DNA of 64,000 nucleotides from CALBTQ01 sp036725605 (lineage in GTDB: Bacteria > Lernaellota > Lernaellaia > Lernaellales > Lernaellaceae): the NCBI GenBank assembly GCA_036725605.1, contig DAIMDW010000030.1, positions 1 through 64,000 on the forward strand, in the 5' to 3' direction. Below the pieces are notes generated by a model. That model did no database searches. It saw only the letters and a list, made by a program, of their open reading frames with translations, and was not told the DNA's origin. Positions within the stretch are counted from its first letter, which is position 1. Every line of letters begins with the position of its first letter. A program made the translations under genes and the position numbers. Shown here piece after piece: positions 18,505 to 28,424 of the stretch.

Positions 18505-20158
18505 GATTTTCTTCCTTTGTGTCGACAGGATAAACCAGACTCACCCGGGTGCCCACCCCGGGCCGGCTCTCGATGCGCATCAGCCCGCCGGTGCTCGACA
18601 CGATCCGCAGGCAGATCGCCAGCCCCAAACCGGTTCCCTTGCCCTTGGGCTTGGTCGTGTAAAACGGTTCGAGCACGTTTTGGAGCACTTCGGTCGGCAT
18701 GCCCGGCCCCGAATCGGTGATGTGCAGCCAGACCATCGGCGTGCCTTCGACCGGACCGATGCGGTCCGAGAGCACGATGCCCCGCCGCAGGCAATCGGTG
18801 AAGGGCACTTCTTTTTCCGACGGCGCGCCGGGCAGTTGCTCCTCGAACAGCTCCATGCGATCGAACGGCCGCGCCTCGGCGCTGATCGTAATGGCGCCCT
18901 CGTCGTGCATCGCGTCGGCCGCGTTGAGCAGCAGATTGAGAATCATCTGCTTGAATTGATCCGGATCCAACCGCACCGGCGGCAGGTTCGGTGCGGGCAG
19001 AACCTCGACCTGCACCCGGTCGAGTCCCCGCTGACTCTTCATCAAGGTCACCGTTTCGGCGGCCAATGCCGGCAGATCGGTCGGCTCCGACCGCGCCGGC
19101 TTGATGCGCGAAAAGTCCAGCAGTTCGCGCATTGTCTTGTCGATGCGTTTGATTTCCGCGGTGATCCGCTCGACCACCTCGGCGTCCTCGGCCGTCAACT
19201 CGGCCTCGCGCAGAATTTCCAGATAGCCGAAGATCGCGCCCAGCGGATTGCCCACCTCGTGCGCCATGCCCGCCGCCACGCGCCCGACGTAGGCCAGGCG
19301 GTCCGAGTGCATCAACTGGTCGTGCGCCTCCTTGAGTTCCTTGTTGGCCCGTTCCAGGCGCGTCAATTGGCGCTTGCCGACCGCCTCCTTGTCGCGCAGC
19401 GTGCTGGCCAGCCGTCCCAGCGCCTTGGCCAGCCGGTCCAGTTCCCCGGCCGTGGTGTGCGGCAGGATGATGCGGTAATCGCCGCCGGCCATGCGCTCGG
19501 TGGCCGTCAGCATTTCCTCGATCGGCCGCACCAGCACGCGCATGAGAATCAGCGAGCCGAACAGGATCATCAGCAGCGCGTCCAGCGCCGCGTACAAAAA
19601 CAAAATGCGCTTGGTGTTGTACAGCGTGATGACCATGTCGCCCAGCGGCAGGCCGAAACGCGCCGCCCCGATCACCGTCCCCTCGCGGTAGATCGGGCCG
19701 GAAAAGATCATCTCCGGGTTGCCCGTATCGCTGCCGATCACCCGGTAGATCAGCTTGCGCTCCTCCATCGCCTTGCGCAGATCCTCGTCGGCCAGGACCA
19801 TCCCGATCATCTCCGACTTGCTGTGCCCGATCACGTTCTGCTCGCGATCGACGAACACCAGCGTCGAAAACTCCATGTTCAGGATCATCCCCTGCACCAA
19901 CCCCGACATCGTCGGGCCCGTCGTGCGCGCCGCGCCCTGCGCCGCGTACACCACGTCGACGTTCGTCTGCATCGCCGTGAGCGCGATGCGCCCCTGGATC
20001 TTCTTCTGGTTGATCAGGTTCTGTTCGAAAATGGCCTCGACGACGAACGACAGCAGGATGATCAGCGCGGCGGTCAGGGCCGCAATCAGGACCACCACGC
20101 GCAGGCGCATGCCTGTGAACAGCTCACGCGGAATCCATTTGGGCCACTTAAAAGCCAA
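18494..20158 (-). CDS. pilS: Sensor histidine kinase PilS
   Basis: Membrane sensor kinase partner of PilR, about 554 residues. Two transmembrane helices (about 18-42 and 185-208) enclose an extracytoplasmic sensor segment, followed by HAMP (about 208-262), a short coiled coil, HisKA with phospho-acceptor in AHEVGNPLGAIFGYLEI (His at about 298) and HATPase (N box NLLLNAADAMHD, G1 DSGPGMP, G2 GKGTGLGLAI). The start is a TTG at 20158 inside the end of pilD with AGGGTGG just upstream; an internal ATG at 20110 is an alternative. Unlike six-helix PilS of Pseudomonas this is a two-helix sensor. Confidence 0.88.
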
Positions 20159-20963
20159 GGTACCACCCTACCACGAGGGGCCCGATCCACAGCCACAGGA
20201 CCGCGCCCAACGAAAGAAAAGGTCCGAACGGAATGGGAAATTGCCGGTCCTTGCCGGCGATCGCCACGTACGACACGCCCACGATCGTCCCGCTCAGACT
20301 GGCGATAAACAGCGTGAACAGCACGGCCTGCCAACCGCAAAACGCGCCGATCATCGCCAGCAGCTTCGGGTCGCCGAAGCCCATGCCGATGCGTTTGGTC
20401 AGCAGGTAATACACCAGGATGATCGTCAACGGGATGCCGCCGCCCAGCAACACGCCCAGGCCGCCGTCGATCAAGCCGCTTTTCCACGTCGGCGCGAACA
20501 GGAACATATTGACCAGCAAGCCCAGGACGATCCCCGGCAGGCTGATCGCATCGGGGATGATCGTATGGTCGATGTCGATCATCGTCACCGCGATCAACGC
20601 CGCCGTGAACAGGTACCACACCGCGCCGATCAACACGCCGAAGGGAACCAGGGCGTCGCCGTCGACGCCGAAGCGCACCAGGTACGCGGCGAAGAACAAT
20701 CCGTTGACCAGTTCGATCGCCGGATACCGCGCGCTGATCGGTTCGCGGCAATGGCGGCATTTGGCGCCCAGGATGATCCACGACAGCAGCGGAATGTTGT
20801 CGTACCAGCGGATCGGCGTATCGCATTTCGGGCAGTGGCTGCCGGGCAAAACCAGCGATTCCCCGCGCGGCAGGCGCCAGATGACCACGTTCAAAAACGA
20901 GCCGATCGTGCTGCCGAACAAAAAGCCCGTCACCGCCAGAAAAATCGTCACTTGGGTTTCCAC
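20148..20963 (-). CDS. pilD: Prepilin peptidase / N-methyltransferase PilD
   Basis: Bifunctional inner-membrane aspartic protease that cleaves the leader of class III prepilins and N-methylates the new N-terminus. 271 residues with the cytosolic methyltransferase zinc site (CPKC at about 44-47 and CRHC at about 69-72) after GSFLNVVIWRLPRGES. The two catalytic Asp are in TMIDIDHTIIPD and GMGFGDPKLL, the GxGD signature. About eight membrane helices. It starts the pilD-pilS-pilR group and is the natural processing enzyme for the four minor pilins encoded just downstream. Confidence 0.96.
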   Translation of the reverse strand: METQVTIFLAVTGFLFGSTIGSFLNVVIWRLPRGESLVLPGSHCPKCDTPIRWYDNIPLLSWIILGAKCRHCREPISARYPAIELVNGLFFAAYLVRFGVDGDALVPFGVLIGAVWYLFTAALIAVTMIDIDHTIIPDAISLPGIVLGLLVNMFLFAPTWKSGLIDGGLGVLLGGGIPLTIILVYYLLTKRIGMGFGDPKLLAMIGAFCGWQAVLFTLFIASLSGTIVGVSYVAIAGKDRQFPIPFGPFLSLGAVLWLWIGPLVVGWYLGF

Positions 20964-20973
20964 ATCGTTCCTT

Positions 20974-21141
20974 TCAACCGAAAAAGCCGGGAATCAATCC
21001 GCCCAGTACGCCCGCGGCCAGCAAGCCCAGGCCCAGCGGACCCAGCAGCGCGCTCAACGCGTCCCACGGCCGCGCCAGCCGATGCGGCAGCACGACGCCC
21101 GCCGCCAACAACAGCATCCCCACGCCCGCCGGCGCGATCAT
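20974..21141 (-). CDS. Small two-helix membrane protein (55 aa)
   Basis: A 55-residue reading frame, MIAPAGVGMLLLAAGVV then a short basic loop and LGPLGLGLLAAGVLGGLIPG, making two hydrophobic segments. Its ATG overlaps the stop of the GT-C-like gene by ATGA (21138-21141), and it ends 10 bases before pilD. This exact packing between two real genes is the main evidence that it is translated. No homolog is recognised. Confidence 0.55.
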   Translation of the reverse strand: MIAPAGVGMLLLAAGVVLPHRLARPWDALSALLGPLGLGLLAAGVLGGLIPGFFG

Positions 21142-22733
21142 GGCGTCGCCTCCGGCGGGGCGAATTTCATCAACACCACGTCGCCCGCGAAGCTGCTGGT
21201 TTTGAAACGCCGCACCAGCTTGAACGAGCGCTTCCACGTCTCGTCCGCGAAAATCTCGTACGCGCCGATCAACTCGAGGTGATCGACCACGTAGCCGATG
21301 CGCTCGCGCCGGAGGTACGCCGGCAGTTCCTTGCGCGCCATCGCCCGGCGGATCTCCGGATTGACCACGCCGTCCAGGTTGACCACGTCCACGCCGGAAA
21401 ACGCGCTGATGATGCCGCTGTTCATCGCCCCGAGGCGCGCGTCCGGCTCCTGCGCGTGCAACTCGCGCACCGCCCGCGCCGCTTCGACGTAAGTCGCCTG
21501 CCACGGATGATACCCGTGCGCGGCCAGATGTTTCGCCTGCGCCGCATACCCCGCGACAAGCAGCGCGCCCGCCGCGATCAACAAAATCGCTCCGGCCCGC
21601 CGCGCCTGCGCCGTTCGCTCCAGGTACGCGACCGTCAGCGCGAAGAACAACGCCAGCGCGGTCAGCACCGGCAGAAAATACCAGTTCTTGCGGTCCCAGA
21701 AATACAGCGAATAAAAAAGCCACGTCGCCGCGCCCCAGGCCAGCGGATGAATCAGCGCGCGCGTGCGGGACGTCCACAACGGCTTGCCGCTCGCCAGCCG
21801 CGCCGCGACGAGCATCCCCAGCGCCAGCACCGGCAGGCCGTAGGCGAGGTACATGCTGTTTAACCCGACGTAGCGCAGCAGGTAATCGCCGAAGCCCGAT
21901 TGCAACTGCCGCCACAGAAACGAACCCAAATCCTCGCCCGTCGCCGCCTGAAACGCCCGTTGCCGCAACAGCAATACGCGCAACGAATCCTGCGCCACCG
22001 TGCCGAAGGCCAGCAGGTTGTACACGATCCACGGCAGCGTCGTCGCCACCGCCGTGCCCGCGGCCGCCAACGCTTTGGGCAGCCGCTTGCGGCAGACGAT
22101 CAGCGCGTCGATCGCCAGCGGTACGCAAAACAAAATCGCGTCGGTGCGCGCCAGCACCGCCAGGCCGATCAGCAAACCCCACGCCAGGTAGCGTTTCAGC
22201 GGCGCGTCGTCGTTCTCGCGCAGCGGCAGGTAGACCAGCGTCGCGGCGAAAATCAGCAGCGCCATCAACGGCGCCTCGACCCCCATCAACTCGGTGAAGT
22301 AGACCAGCGGATTGAGCGCCCAGAAAACCGTTGCGACCACCCCGGCGGTTTCGCCCAGCGTTTTGGCCGCGATGCGCCCCAGCAGATACGCGTTGGCCGT
22401 GCCGATCAGCGCCAGCAACAACAACAGCACGCTCGCCCCGGCCGTCGCGCTTTTGGTGACAAACACCGCGAGCAGCGACACGCCCATCCACAGCGGATGA
22501 TAGCCGTTGGTCGCCGTCAGCCCGTCGAAGGTCGGGCCGTCGCCGGCGAGAATATGCTCCGCGATGCGCAGGTAATAGAACGCGTCGTCGGCCAGGCACA
22601 CGGGCGTCAGTTCGGCCGGCGGACGCAACGCCAGACTCAGCCGCGCGACCAATCCCAACAGCAACACGGCCGCCAAAACGATGGCGACCCAACGCGGACG
22701 GGCGGACGATGCACGATTCTCGTTCGTCAACAA
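21138..22733 (-). CDS. GT-C fold integral membrane glycosyltransferase-like protein
   Basis: A 531-residue protein with about ten to twelve membrane segments and a soluble C-terminal part (about 430-531). The first periplasmic loop carries an Asp pair and the pattern DDAFYYLRIAEHILAGDGP, then TNGYHPLWMG, characteristic of GT-C enzymes that use polyprenyl-phosphate sugars (GT39/ArnT-type). It could glycosylate lipid A, pilins or exported proteins, but the acceptor cannot be told from the sequence. It is divergent from the TMTC-like gene at 22807 and leads into the small gene and pilD. Confidence 0.75.
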   Translation of the reverse strand: MLTNENRASSARPRWVAIVLAAVLLLGLVARLSLALRPPAELTPVCLADDAFYYLRIAEHILAGDGPTFDGLTATNGYHPLWMGVSLLAVFVTKSATAGASVLLLLLALIGTANAYLLGRIAAKTLGETAGVVATVFWALNPLVYFTELMGVEAPLMALLIFAATLVYLPLRENDDAPLKRYLAWGLLIGLAVLARTDAILFCVPLAIDALIVCRKRLPKALAAAGTAVATTLPWIVYNLLAFGTVAQDSLRVLLLRQRAFQAATGEDLGSFLWRQLQSGFGDYLLRYVGLNSMYLAYGLPVLALGMLVAARLASGKPLWTSRTRALIHPLAWGAATWLFYSLYFWDRKNWYFLPVLTALALFFALTVAYLERTAQARRAGAILLIAAGALLVAGYAAQAKHLAAHGYHPWQATYVEAARAVRELHAQEPDARLGAMNSGIISAFSGVDVVNLDGVVNPEIRRAMARKELPAYLRRERIGYVVDHLELIGAYEIFADETWKRSFKLVRRFKTSSFAGDVVLMKFAPPEATP

Positions 22734-22806
22734 AGACCTCTCTCATGCCGGAACCGAGTTGTGGTATTGTACCACCCGAAAACTTTTTGTGTCCACGGAA
22801 GCAGGC

Positions 22807-24492
22807 TTGGCGAAATCGTTTTATCGTTGGTTCCCCTTTGTTCTGACGGCGCTCGCCGTCGTCGTGTACGCCCGCGCCCTGCCCGCGCCCTATTTGTGGG
22901 ACGACGTGTCGCTGATCGGTCAGAATCCGTCGTATGAAAATTCCGCCAATCTGCCGCTGTATTTCGTCGAGGACCTGGGGCACTTCAACCGCGATCCGCG
23001 CCGCATGGGTTTTTATCGTCCGCTGATGGCCCTGACCTTCCACGTCGAAATCGCGCTCTTCGGCCGTCACGCGCCCGTGCAGCGCGCGATCAACGTGCTG
23101 TGGCACGCGCTGGCCGCGATCGCCGTGTGGCTGCTGGCGCAAACGCTGCTGCACTCGCGCCACCGGGCGGCCTGGGCCGCCGCGCTCTATGCGGTGCACC
23201 CGCTGGCGAGCGAACAGGTGTTGCTGATCGCCAACCGCTGCGGCTTGATGGTCGGCGCGCTCAGCCTCTGGACCCTCGTGCTGTTCACGCGCGTCATTCC
23301 ACCGGAGGGCGAACCGCGCCGCGACCGGCTGCCCGGCGCGATGATCCTCTACCTGCTGGCGCTGCTGTCCAAGCCCAACGCCCTGGTGCTGATCGTCCCC
23401 GCGCTCGCCTGGCTGTGGCTGGCGCGGCCGCAACAACGGCGCAGCGCGGCGGCCTGGCTGACCGTCTCGTTGCCGCTGGCCGCGTTGGCGGTGCTCTACG
23501 TCGTGATGCGCTGGGGCATCCTGCGGATTTCCCACGCGCACAAGGCGGTGGGCGTGGATCTGCTCACCCGCGTGCTGGCCGTGCCGGCGCTGACGCTCGA
23601 CGCCCTGCGCCTCTCGCTGCTGCCGCTGGGCCTGCGCGCGATCCGCATCGTCGATTACGCCGGCTGGACCTCCCCGCTCGCCGTGCTCGGCACGACCGCG
23701 CTGTGGCTGATTTTGCTGCTGGTCCTCTGGCGGCTGCGCAAACAATCGAACGCGCCGCTGTTCGGCATTATCTGGTTCGCCGCGACGATCGCCCCGACCG
23801 CCGGGCTGGTCGCGCTGGTGCGCCCCGTGGCCGAGCACTATTACTACCTGCCCCTGGTCGGCGTCATCCTGATGCTGGCCGGGATGGGCGACGGCCTGCC
23901 CGCGCGCAAACCGGTCGTCGCCGGCGCGCTCGCCCTGCTCGTGGTTTTCGCCGCCGCCACCGTCGACCGCGCGGGCGATTGGCGTAGCGAAGAAAGGCTC
24001 TGGCGCGACAACCTCGAATTCGAGCCGCGCAGCAGCGAGGTCCTCAACAACCTGGGGACGGCCTACGCCGAGCAAAAACGCGGCGATGACGCCCTGGCGA
24101 TGTTCAACCGCGCGGCGCAGGTCAATCCGGGCAACGTCAAAGCGCGCCTCAACCGCGCGCACCTGGGCCTTTCGCTGAAAAAATACGAAGGCGTACTCGA
24201 CGATTTGCGCGCCGTGCTCGCCTACGATCCGTGTCATCCCAAGGCGCTGATGCACCTCGGACGGTTGACGATCCTTACCGCCGATCCGGCCGCCGACGAG
24301 CTGGCCGAGCGGCTGCAGCATGACCTGGCCTGCGCCGCCTTTATCGATTTGGGCCGGGGCATGGCCGCGCGCGAAAACGGTCGCGCCGCCGAGGCCCGCG
24401 TCTATTACGAACGCTTCCTCGCCGCCGTGCCCGGCCATCCGCTGACCGCGGCGGTGCGGCGGGAAATGCGCGATTTGCCGGTTGAGCATTGA
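22807..24492 (+). CDS. TMTC/DUF1736-like membrane protein with C-terminal TPRs
   Basis: About 561 residues. The N-terminal two-thirds has ten or more membrane segments with the GT-C first-loop motif PYLWDDVSLIGQNPSY and FYRPLMALTF, and the AVHPLASEQVLLIANRCG segment found in TMTC/DUF1736 proteins. The last 190 residues contain TPR units (SEVLNNLGTAYAEQKRGDDA, then VNPGNVKARLNRAHLGLSLK). Probable role: protein O-mannosylation or related sugar transfer. Start choice is uncertain: TTG at 22807 follows GGAAG and GCAGG, a GTG at 22789 is alternative, and longer forms would overlap the divergent gene. Confidence 0.75.
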   Translation: MAKSFYRWFPFVLTALAVVVYARALPAPYLWDDVSLIGQNPSYENSANLPLYFVEDLGHFNRDPRRMGFYRPLMALTFHVEIALFGRHAPVQRAINVLWHALAAIAVWLLAQTLLHSRHRAAWAAALYAVHPLASEQVLLIANRCGLMVGALSLWTLVLFTRVIPPEGEPRRDRLPGAMILYLLALLSKPNALVLIVPALAWLWLARPQQRRSAAAWLTVSLPLAALAVLYVVMRWGILRISHAHKAVGVDLLTRVLAVPALTLDALRLSLLPLGLRAIRIVDYAGWTSPLAVLGTTALWLILLLVLWRLRKQSNAPLFGIIWFAATIAPTAGLVALVRPVAEHYYYLPLVGVILMLAGMGDGLPARKPVVAGALALLVVFAAATVDRAGDWRSEERLWRDNLEFEPRSSEVLNNLGTAYAEQKRGDDALAMFNRAAQVNPGNVKARLNRAHLGLSLKKYEGVLDDLRAVLAYDPCHPKALMHLGRLTILTADPAADELAERLQHDLACAAFIDLGRGMAARENGRAAEARVYYERFLAAVPGHPLTAAVRREMRDLPVEH

Positions 24493-24563
24493 CGGTTTTT
24501 CGCTAAAAGGAGTATGATTCTTTTTTGTGCGACACTCGCTCGATCGGCGCAAGGAGCATCTCC

Positions 24564-25742
24564 ATGGGGGCTTGGAGGAGAACATTCTGCCTGATCTCTT
24601 TGGTGGTATGTCTCGCCTTTTTTGCGTCCGCCTGCTCCGATGACAAACCGCGCGACGCCCACGGCATCGGCCTGACCTCGAACTCGCCCGATCCGCAATT
24701 CGACTTCAACACCGACGACGACGAGCCCGAACCCGAGTGGGGTTTGTGGTACGGCTCGTGGAACGAAAAGAGCTGGTCCTTCGAGCAGGTGCCCACCCCG
24801 GCGACGATCAGCCCGCGCCTGGCCCTGTTCGCCTACGGTCAGGAAGCGATCGTCAGCTCGCGCGTCATCAACAAAAAGAGCGAGCAGATCCGCGCCCTGT
24901 ACCTGACCACGCGCGGCTCCGACGGCTCCTGGAACGACCGCGGCGAGCTGGACCGCACCACCGCCGAGGCGACCGCCACCTCCGCCTTGATGACCGCGGA
25001 CAACAAACTGCATTTGCTCTACGCCGACGACGGCCTGCCGCGCCATTTGATCATCGACGGCGCCGGCGTGCGTTCCTACGATCCGCTGCCCGCGCCCACG
25101 CCGATCGAGTACGGCGCGCTCGCCGAAGCGCCCGACGGCTCGGTTCACGCGGTCTTCGGCGATTGGGATCTGTCGCACCAGGTCTTCGACGGCGCCGCCT
25201 GGACCGAACTGTCCACCTTCACCTACGGCCTCTACCCCGACCTCGCCTTCGGCCCGGCCGGCCTGGGCCACCTGGTGTACCTCACCCCGCGCGGCCTGGA
25301 TGACGGTTACACGCTGATGTACTTCCTGTACATCGACGGTCAGTGGATCGGCGGCGGCATCCTGCCCGAAATTCAGGTCTTCCCCACGCCGCATCTGGCG
25401 GTGGATATGTTCGGCCGGCCGCACATCCTCGTGCCCAGTTCGCTGGGCCTGCTCTACCTCGTGCGCAACAACCTCGCGCCCAGCGGCTGGGATTACGAAG
25501 TGATCGCCGGCAACAGTTGGAGCGCCGGATTCCAGTACGCCGACATCGCCATGGCCGGGGTGATCCCCGTGGTCGCCTACCGCGACGCCACGACCGCCAA
25601 AGGCTTCGCCGGCCGCGACGGCTCCGGCGGCTGGATCGTCGACGAATTCAAAGGCTTCGACGGCGGCTTCATCGGCATCGACCTGGCCATCGACCCCGAC
25701 GCAAACCCCCACGTCGTCTTCGCCGGCTGGCGCGGGAAGTGA
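24564..25742 (+). CDS. Lipoprotein with repeated beta-rich segments
   Basis: A 392-residue exported lipoprotein. The ATG at 24564 is chosen because AAGGAG lies 7 bases upstream. Signal peptide with lipobox FFASAC (Cys at about residue 24), then a charged linker with DDDEPEPE. The body has regularly spaced strands and short motifs such as DGSVHAVFGDW, LAVDMFGRPHILVP and DPDANPHVVFAGW, with the D-x-x-G/N-x-x-H-V-V/L pattern of a beta-propeller-like fold. No enzymatic residues recognised. It stands alone on the plus strand and is followed by a repeat-rich gap. Confidence 0.75.
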   Translation: MGAWRRTFCLISLVVCLAFFASACSDDKPRDAHGIGLTSNSPDPQFDFNTDDDEPEPEWGLWYGSWNEKSWSFEQVPTPATISPRLALFAYGQEAIVSSRVINKKSEQIRALYLTTRGSDGSWNDRGELDRTTAEATATSALMTADNKLHLLYADDGLPRHLIIDGAGVRSYDPLPAPTPIEYGALAEAPDGSVHAVFGDWDLSHQVFDGAAWTELSTFTYGLYPDLAFGPAGLGHLVYLTPRGLDDGYTLMYFLYIDGQWIGGGILPEIQVFPTPHLAVDMFGRPHILVPSSLGLLYLVRNNLAPSGWDYEVIAGNSWSAGFQYADIAMAGVIPVVAYRDATTAKGFAGRDGSGGWIVDEFKGFDGGFIGIDLAIDPDANPHVVFAGWRGK

Positions 25743-25889
25743 ACCTATATCTTTTGTTTTAATACCATTACGCAACGTGATCGTCTGGATCGAGATGGCA
25801 AGGTATCGTGTGTCATTGTTCAACCTATCATGCCAATGGTCGGTGGATTTTCTGCAACAACCTGTCGCAGAAAATTACTCCTCAATGGT

Positions 25890-26215
25890 AAAGGACGGAG
25901 GCCGGGTGGCACTGTTTTGCGAACGAATGAAATGAGCGAGCATAACAGTGGATAATGACAACACTGATACACCTCGCTACGCTTGGTGAATCCGTGCCAC
26001 ACGACTGGCGAGTGAAGGATCTGGCTCCAATCGCGCACAGCTTTCGCCAGGGGCGAAAACTGTGGCACACAAAAAAAGCATCGTTCTTCCGTGTGCCACA
26101 CTTTTGGCGAAGCCAAAGGTGTGCTGGTCGTCACCAGATCCTCGGGTCAAGCCCGAGGATGACAGAGAGGATCGTCATGCCCGCGCAGGTGGGCATCCAG
26201 GACCGGCCGACACCC
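25890..26215. repeat. Cluster of palindromic intergenic repeats
   Basis: The gap 25743-26227 has no gene. It holds a perfect hairpin TGTGGCACAC (26061-26070) / GTGTGCCACA (26091-26100), a smaller one TTTCGCC/GGCGAAA (26042-26058), and a hairpin ATCCTCGGG-TCAAG-CCCGAGGAT (26138-26160) followed by GTCATGCCCGCGCAGG and GGGCATCCAGGACC. The last module (about 26127-26210) recurs in opposite orientation at about 29963-30045. The 25743-25890 part shows nothing recognisable. Confidence 0.75.
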
Positions 26216-26227
26216 TTCCCGACCTTT

Positions 26228-28318
26228 TTACCCGACCACCAACCGCAGAATTTGCAGCAGAAGTTTCACGTCGCCGAGCAGGTCGATCAGCAGTTTCGGC
26301 ATATCCCGGCTGAGCAGCCAATTGGTGAAGGATTCGCCGATCAGGTCGGTTAGAAACTCTTCGATCGACGTCGGGTACAGCACGCCGGGGATGCCGAAAT
26401 CGCCTTCGAGCCGCAGCAGGTTGGCCGGAATCAGATCGTCGCTTTGATCGTCCGTTTCGGCGTCGATCGTCTCGATCGCCGTGACGAGCTTGTCGACGGC
26501 GGTGATGATTTCGTCCAATCCCTGGCCCAGTTGCTCGTCGCCCTTGTCCTCGGCCAGCACCGCGCCGGCTTCCTCGACCGTCGCGGCCCGCGACAGCTCG
26601 ATCACCTGGCCGGGCATCAGCGCGTCGTACACGTCGGCCACGCCGACCAACAGCGAGGCGATCGCATCGAGCAGATACGCTTCGCCGCGGTCGATCTCCA
26701 CCGTGCCCACCGCCGTGGAGCCGCCCTGCTCGGTGAGCACCAGGCGTTCGACGACCCGCGCGAAGTTCGCGTCCGCTTCGACGTCGGCCATGCGCGGCCC
26801 GAGCGTCGCGGCCACCGCGCGCCCGTCGGCGAGGATCGCGTCGATCAGTTCGAACAGCCCGATCTCATCGAGCATGTACCGGTCGATGTGCGCCATCGCG
26901 CCGAACACGAAGCGGATGCCCTCAACCAGCCCCAGCGCCATCTGCGCCGACGGCTCGCCGGGCGTCGCGGCCAGCGCGGCCTCCAAACGCGGCACGCCCG
27001 AGAAAAAGTCGCCGCGCGCCAGATAGAAATACCCCCAGGCCAGCGCGTCGTCGCCGGTCGGCGGATGAATGTAGGTTTCGCTCGTCGCCTGCGCCGTCGG
27101 CAGTTCGCGGTCGGCGAAATAGCGCTCGTGCGCCACCGCCGCCAGCAGCGTCGCGCCGACGCCGTAGTTGACCTGCTCGCCCTTGAGCACGTAGTCGTAC
27201 ATCTCCCAGGTCGACGGACCGGTGCCGTAGCTGGTGCCCAGCAGCAGCGTTTCGCCTTGTTCGTCGACTACCGCCTGGTCCAGCGCCCCGCGCAACGCGC
27301 GATCGGCGATCGGCAGCAGGTCGTCGACCGGCGCGCCCTCGCCCGCCGCGCGGTAGATGCCGTAGGCGACCAGCGGCCCGACGCTGGTCTCCAGGTACGT
27401 CTCCGGCCGGTTCATGATCGTGTGCCAGCGGTTGGCGTCGTCGATCAGATTCGCCATCGCCGTCGTCTGAGCGACGAACCGTTCCTGCACCCGGTCGCGT
27501 CCCTCGTGCCCGGCCGGGATCGTCCCCAGCGCGATCGCCGAGGCCGCGACGATCCACGCGTTGCCGCGCCCCCAGTAGTCCTTCTCCGCCGGCTTCACGA
27601 TGTCCTCGTCGGCGTCGTACATGTGCCGGTACATGCCGGTGTCCGCGTCGCGCAGATGGTCGGCGAACACGTCGAACTGCAGCACCGCCTCGGTCCAGCA
27701 AGCCGCATCGTTGTCGGTCACGCCCAGTTCGTTGAGGAACGGCGTGACCATGAACAGCGTGTCGGCCCAGATCTGATTGCCCGAAATCCAGCCCATGTGG
27801 TTGAGCCCGCCGTCCGGAATGCGTTCGGCCTGTTCGAAAACGTAGGTGCGCGCGCGGTCGACCACCTCGCGGTACGTCGCGCCGCCCTCGTCGTTGTACA
27901 GATTCAGCGCCACCCACGCCGGCGGCACGTGATCGTTGTAGGCGATGGTATAGCCCGCGGCGATGTGGTCGTCGAGCCAGGTGACCACGTAGTCGCGGTA
28001 GCGCTGCTCGCCGGTGAGCCGGTACAGTTCGTACATGCCCTTCATCAGCACGCCGCTGTCCCAGCTCCAGCCCATGTTCGCCGGATCGACCGTGGCGATC
28101 CACGAGTCGGCCAGCGCCGTCGCGGTCGCCAGCGGTTCGTCGATCGCATCGTCGTCATCGTCGTCGGGGGAAGAGTCGTCGTCGCTCGCGTCGTCATCGT
28201 CATCGTCGTCGACGGACAGATCGTCGTTATCGTCGTCGTCATCGTCGCCGCACGCGAAGGTCAGCGGCAGCAACAACGTCAAAAGCAACAACCACAGCCA
28301 GGGGCGACGCAAACGCAT
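26228..28318 (-). CDS. Asp-rich lipoprotein with GH88/GH105-like (alpha/alpha)6 domain
   Basis: A 696-residue lipoprotein. ATG 28318 follows GAGGAGGAA; the signal ends in the lipobox LTFAC, and after the Cys come about 45 residues that are mostly Asp and Ser. Residues about 60-400 resemble unsaturated glucuronyl/rhamnogalacturonyl hydrolases: WSWDSGVLMKGMYELYRLTG, then QIWADTLFMVTPFLNELG and YWGRGNAWIVAA, where the DTLFM and RGN(A/G)W segments are typical of GH88/GH105. The last 200 or so residues are helical and unassigned. It probably degrades polysaccharide at the cell surface, but I cannot confirm the catalytic Asp. It ends just before the palindrome cluster. Confidence 0.7.
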   Translation of the reverse strand: MRLRRPWLWLLLLTLLLPLTFACGDDDDDDNDDLSVDDDDDDDASDDDSSPDDDDDDAIDEPLATATALADSWIATVDPANMGWSWDSGVLMKGMYELYRLTGEQRYRDYVVTWLDDHIAAGYTIAYNDHVPPAWVALNLYNDEGGATYREVVDRARTYVFEQAERIPDGGLNHMGWISGNQIWADTLFMVTPFLNELGVTDNDAACWTEAVLQFDVFADHLRDADTGMYRHMYDADEDIVKPAEKDYWGRGNAWIVAASAIALGTIPAGHEGRDRVQERFVAQTTAMANLIDDANRWHTIMNRPETYLETSVGPLVAYGIYRAAGEGAPVDDLLPIADRALRGALDQAVVDEQGETLLLGTSYGTGPSTWEMYDYVLKGEQVNYGVGATLLAAVAHERYFADRELPTAQATSETYIHPPTGDDALAWGYFYLARGDFFSGVPRLEAALAATPGEPSAQMALGLVEGIRFVFGAMAHIDRYMLDEIGLFELIDAILADGRAVAATLGPRMADVEADANFARVVERLVLTEQGGSTAVGTVEIDRGEAYLLDAIASLLVGVADVYDALMPGQVIELSRAATVEEAGAVLAEDKGDEQLGQGLDEIITAVDKLVTAIETIDAETDDQSDDLIPANLLRLEGDFGIPGVLYPTSIEEFLTDLIGESFTNWLLSRDMPKLLIDLLGDVKLLLQILRLVVG

Positions 28319-28360
28319 GGTTCCTCCTCGGTGTACAACCGTCCGTATTGTGCCCGGCCG

Positions 28361-28405
28361 CACGCAAAAATGAAAGACCGCGCGCCGATCACTCCGCGCG
28401 CGGTC
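28361..28405 (-). terminator. Intrinsic terminator of the dehydratase pair
   Basis: Minus-strand stem GACCGCGCGC / GCGCGCGGTC (28405-28376, perfect 10 bp, 10-base loop) followed by TTTCATTTTTG. It lies 19 bases after the stop of the second MaoC-like gene and separates it from the lipoprotein gene downstream. Confidence 0.85.
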
Positions 28406-28424
28406 GTCTGCTTGTCGAAATCGA

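Noticed and set aside
20974..24585. A 1203-aa minus-strand reading frame
   Set aside because: It runs out of frame through the GT-C gene and antisense to the TPR gene; only its last 55 codons (20974-21141) are kept as a separate small gene.
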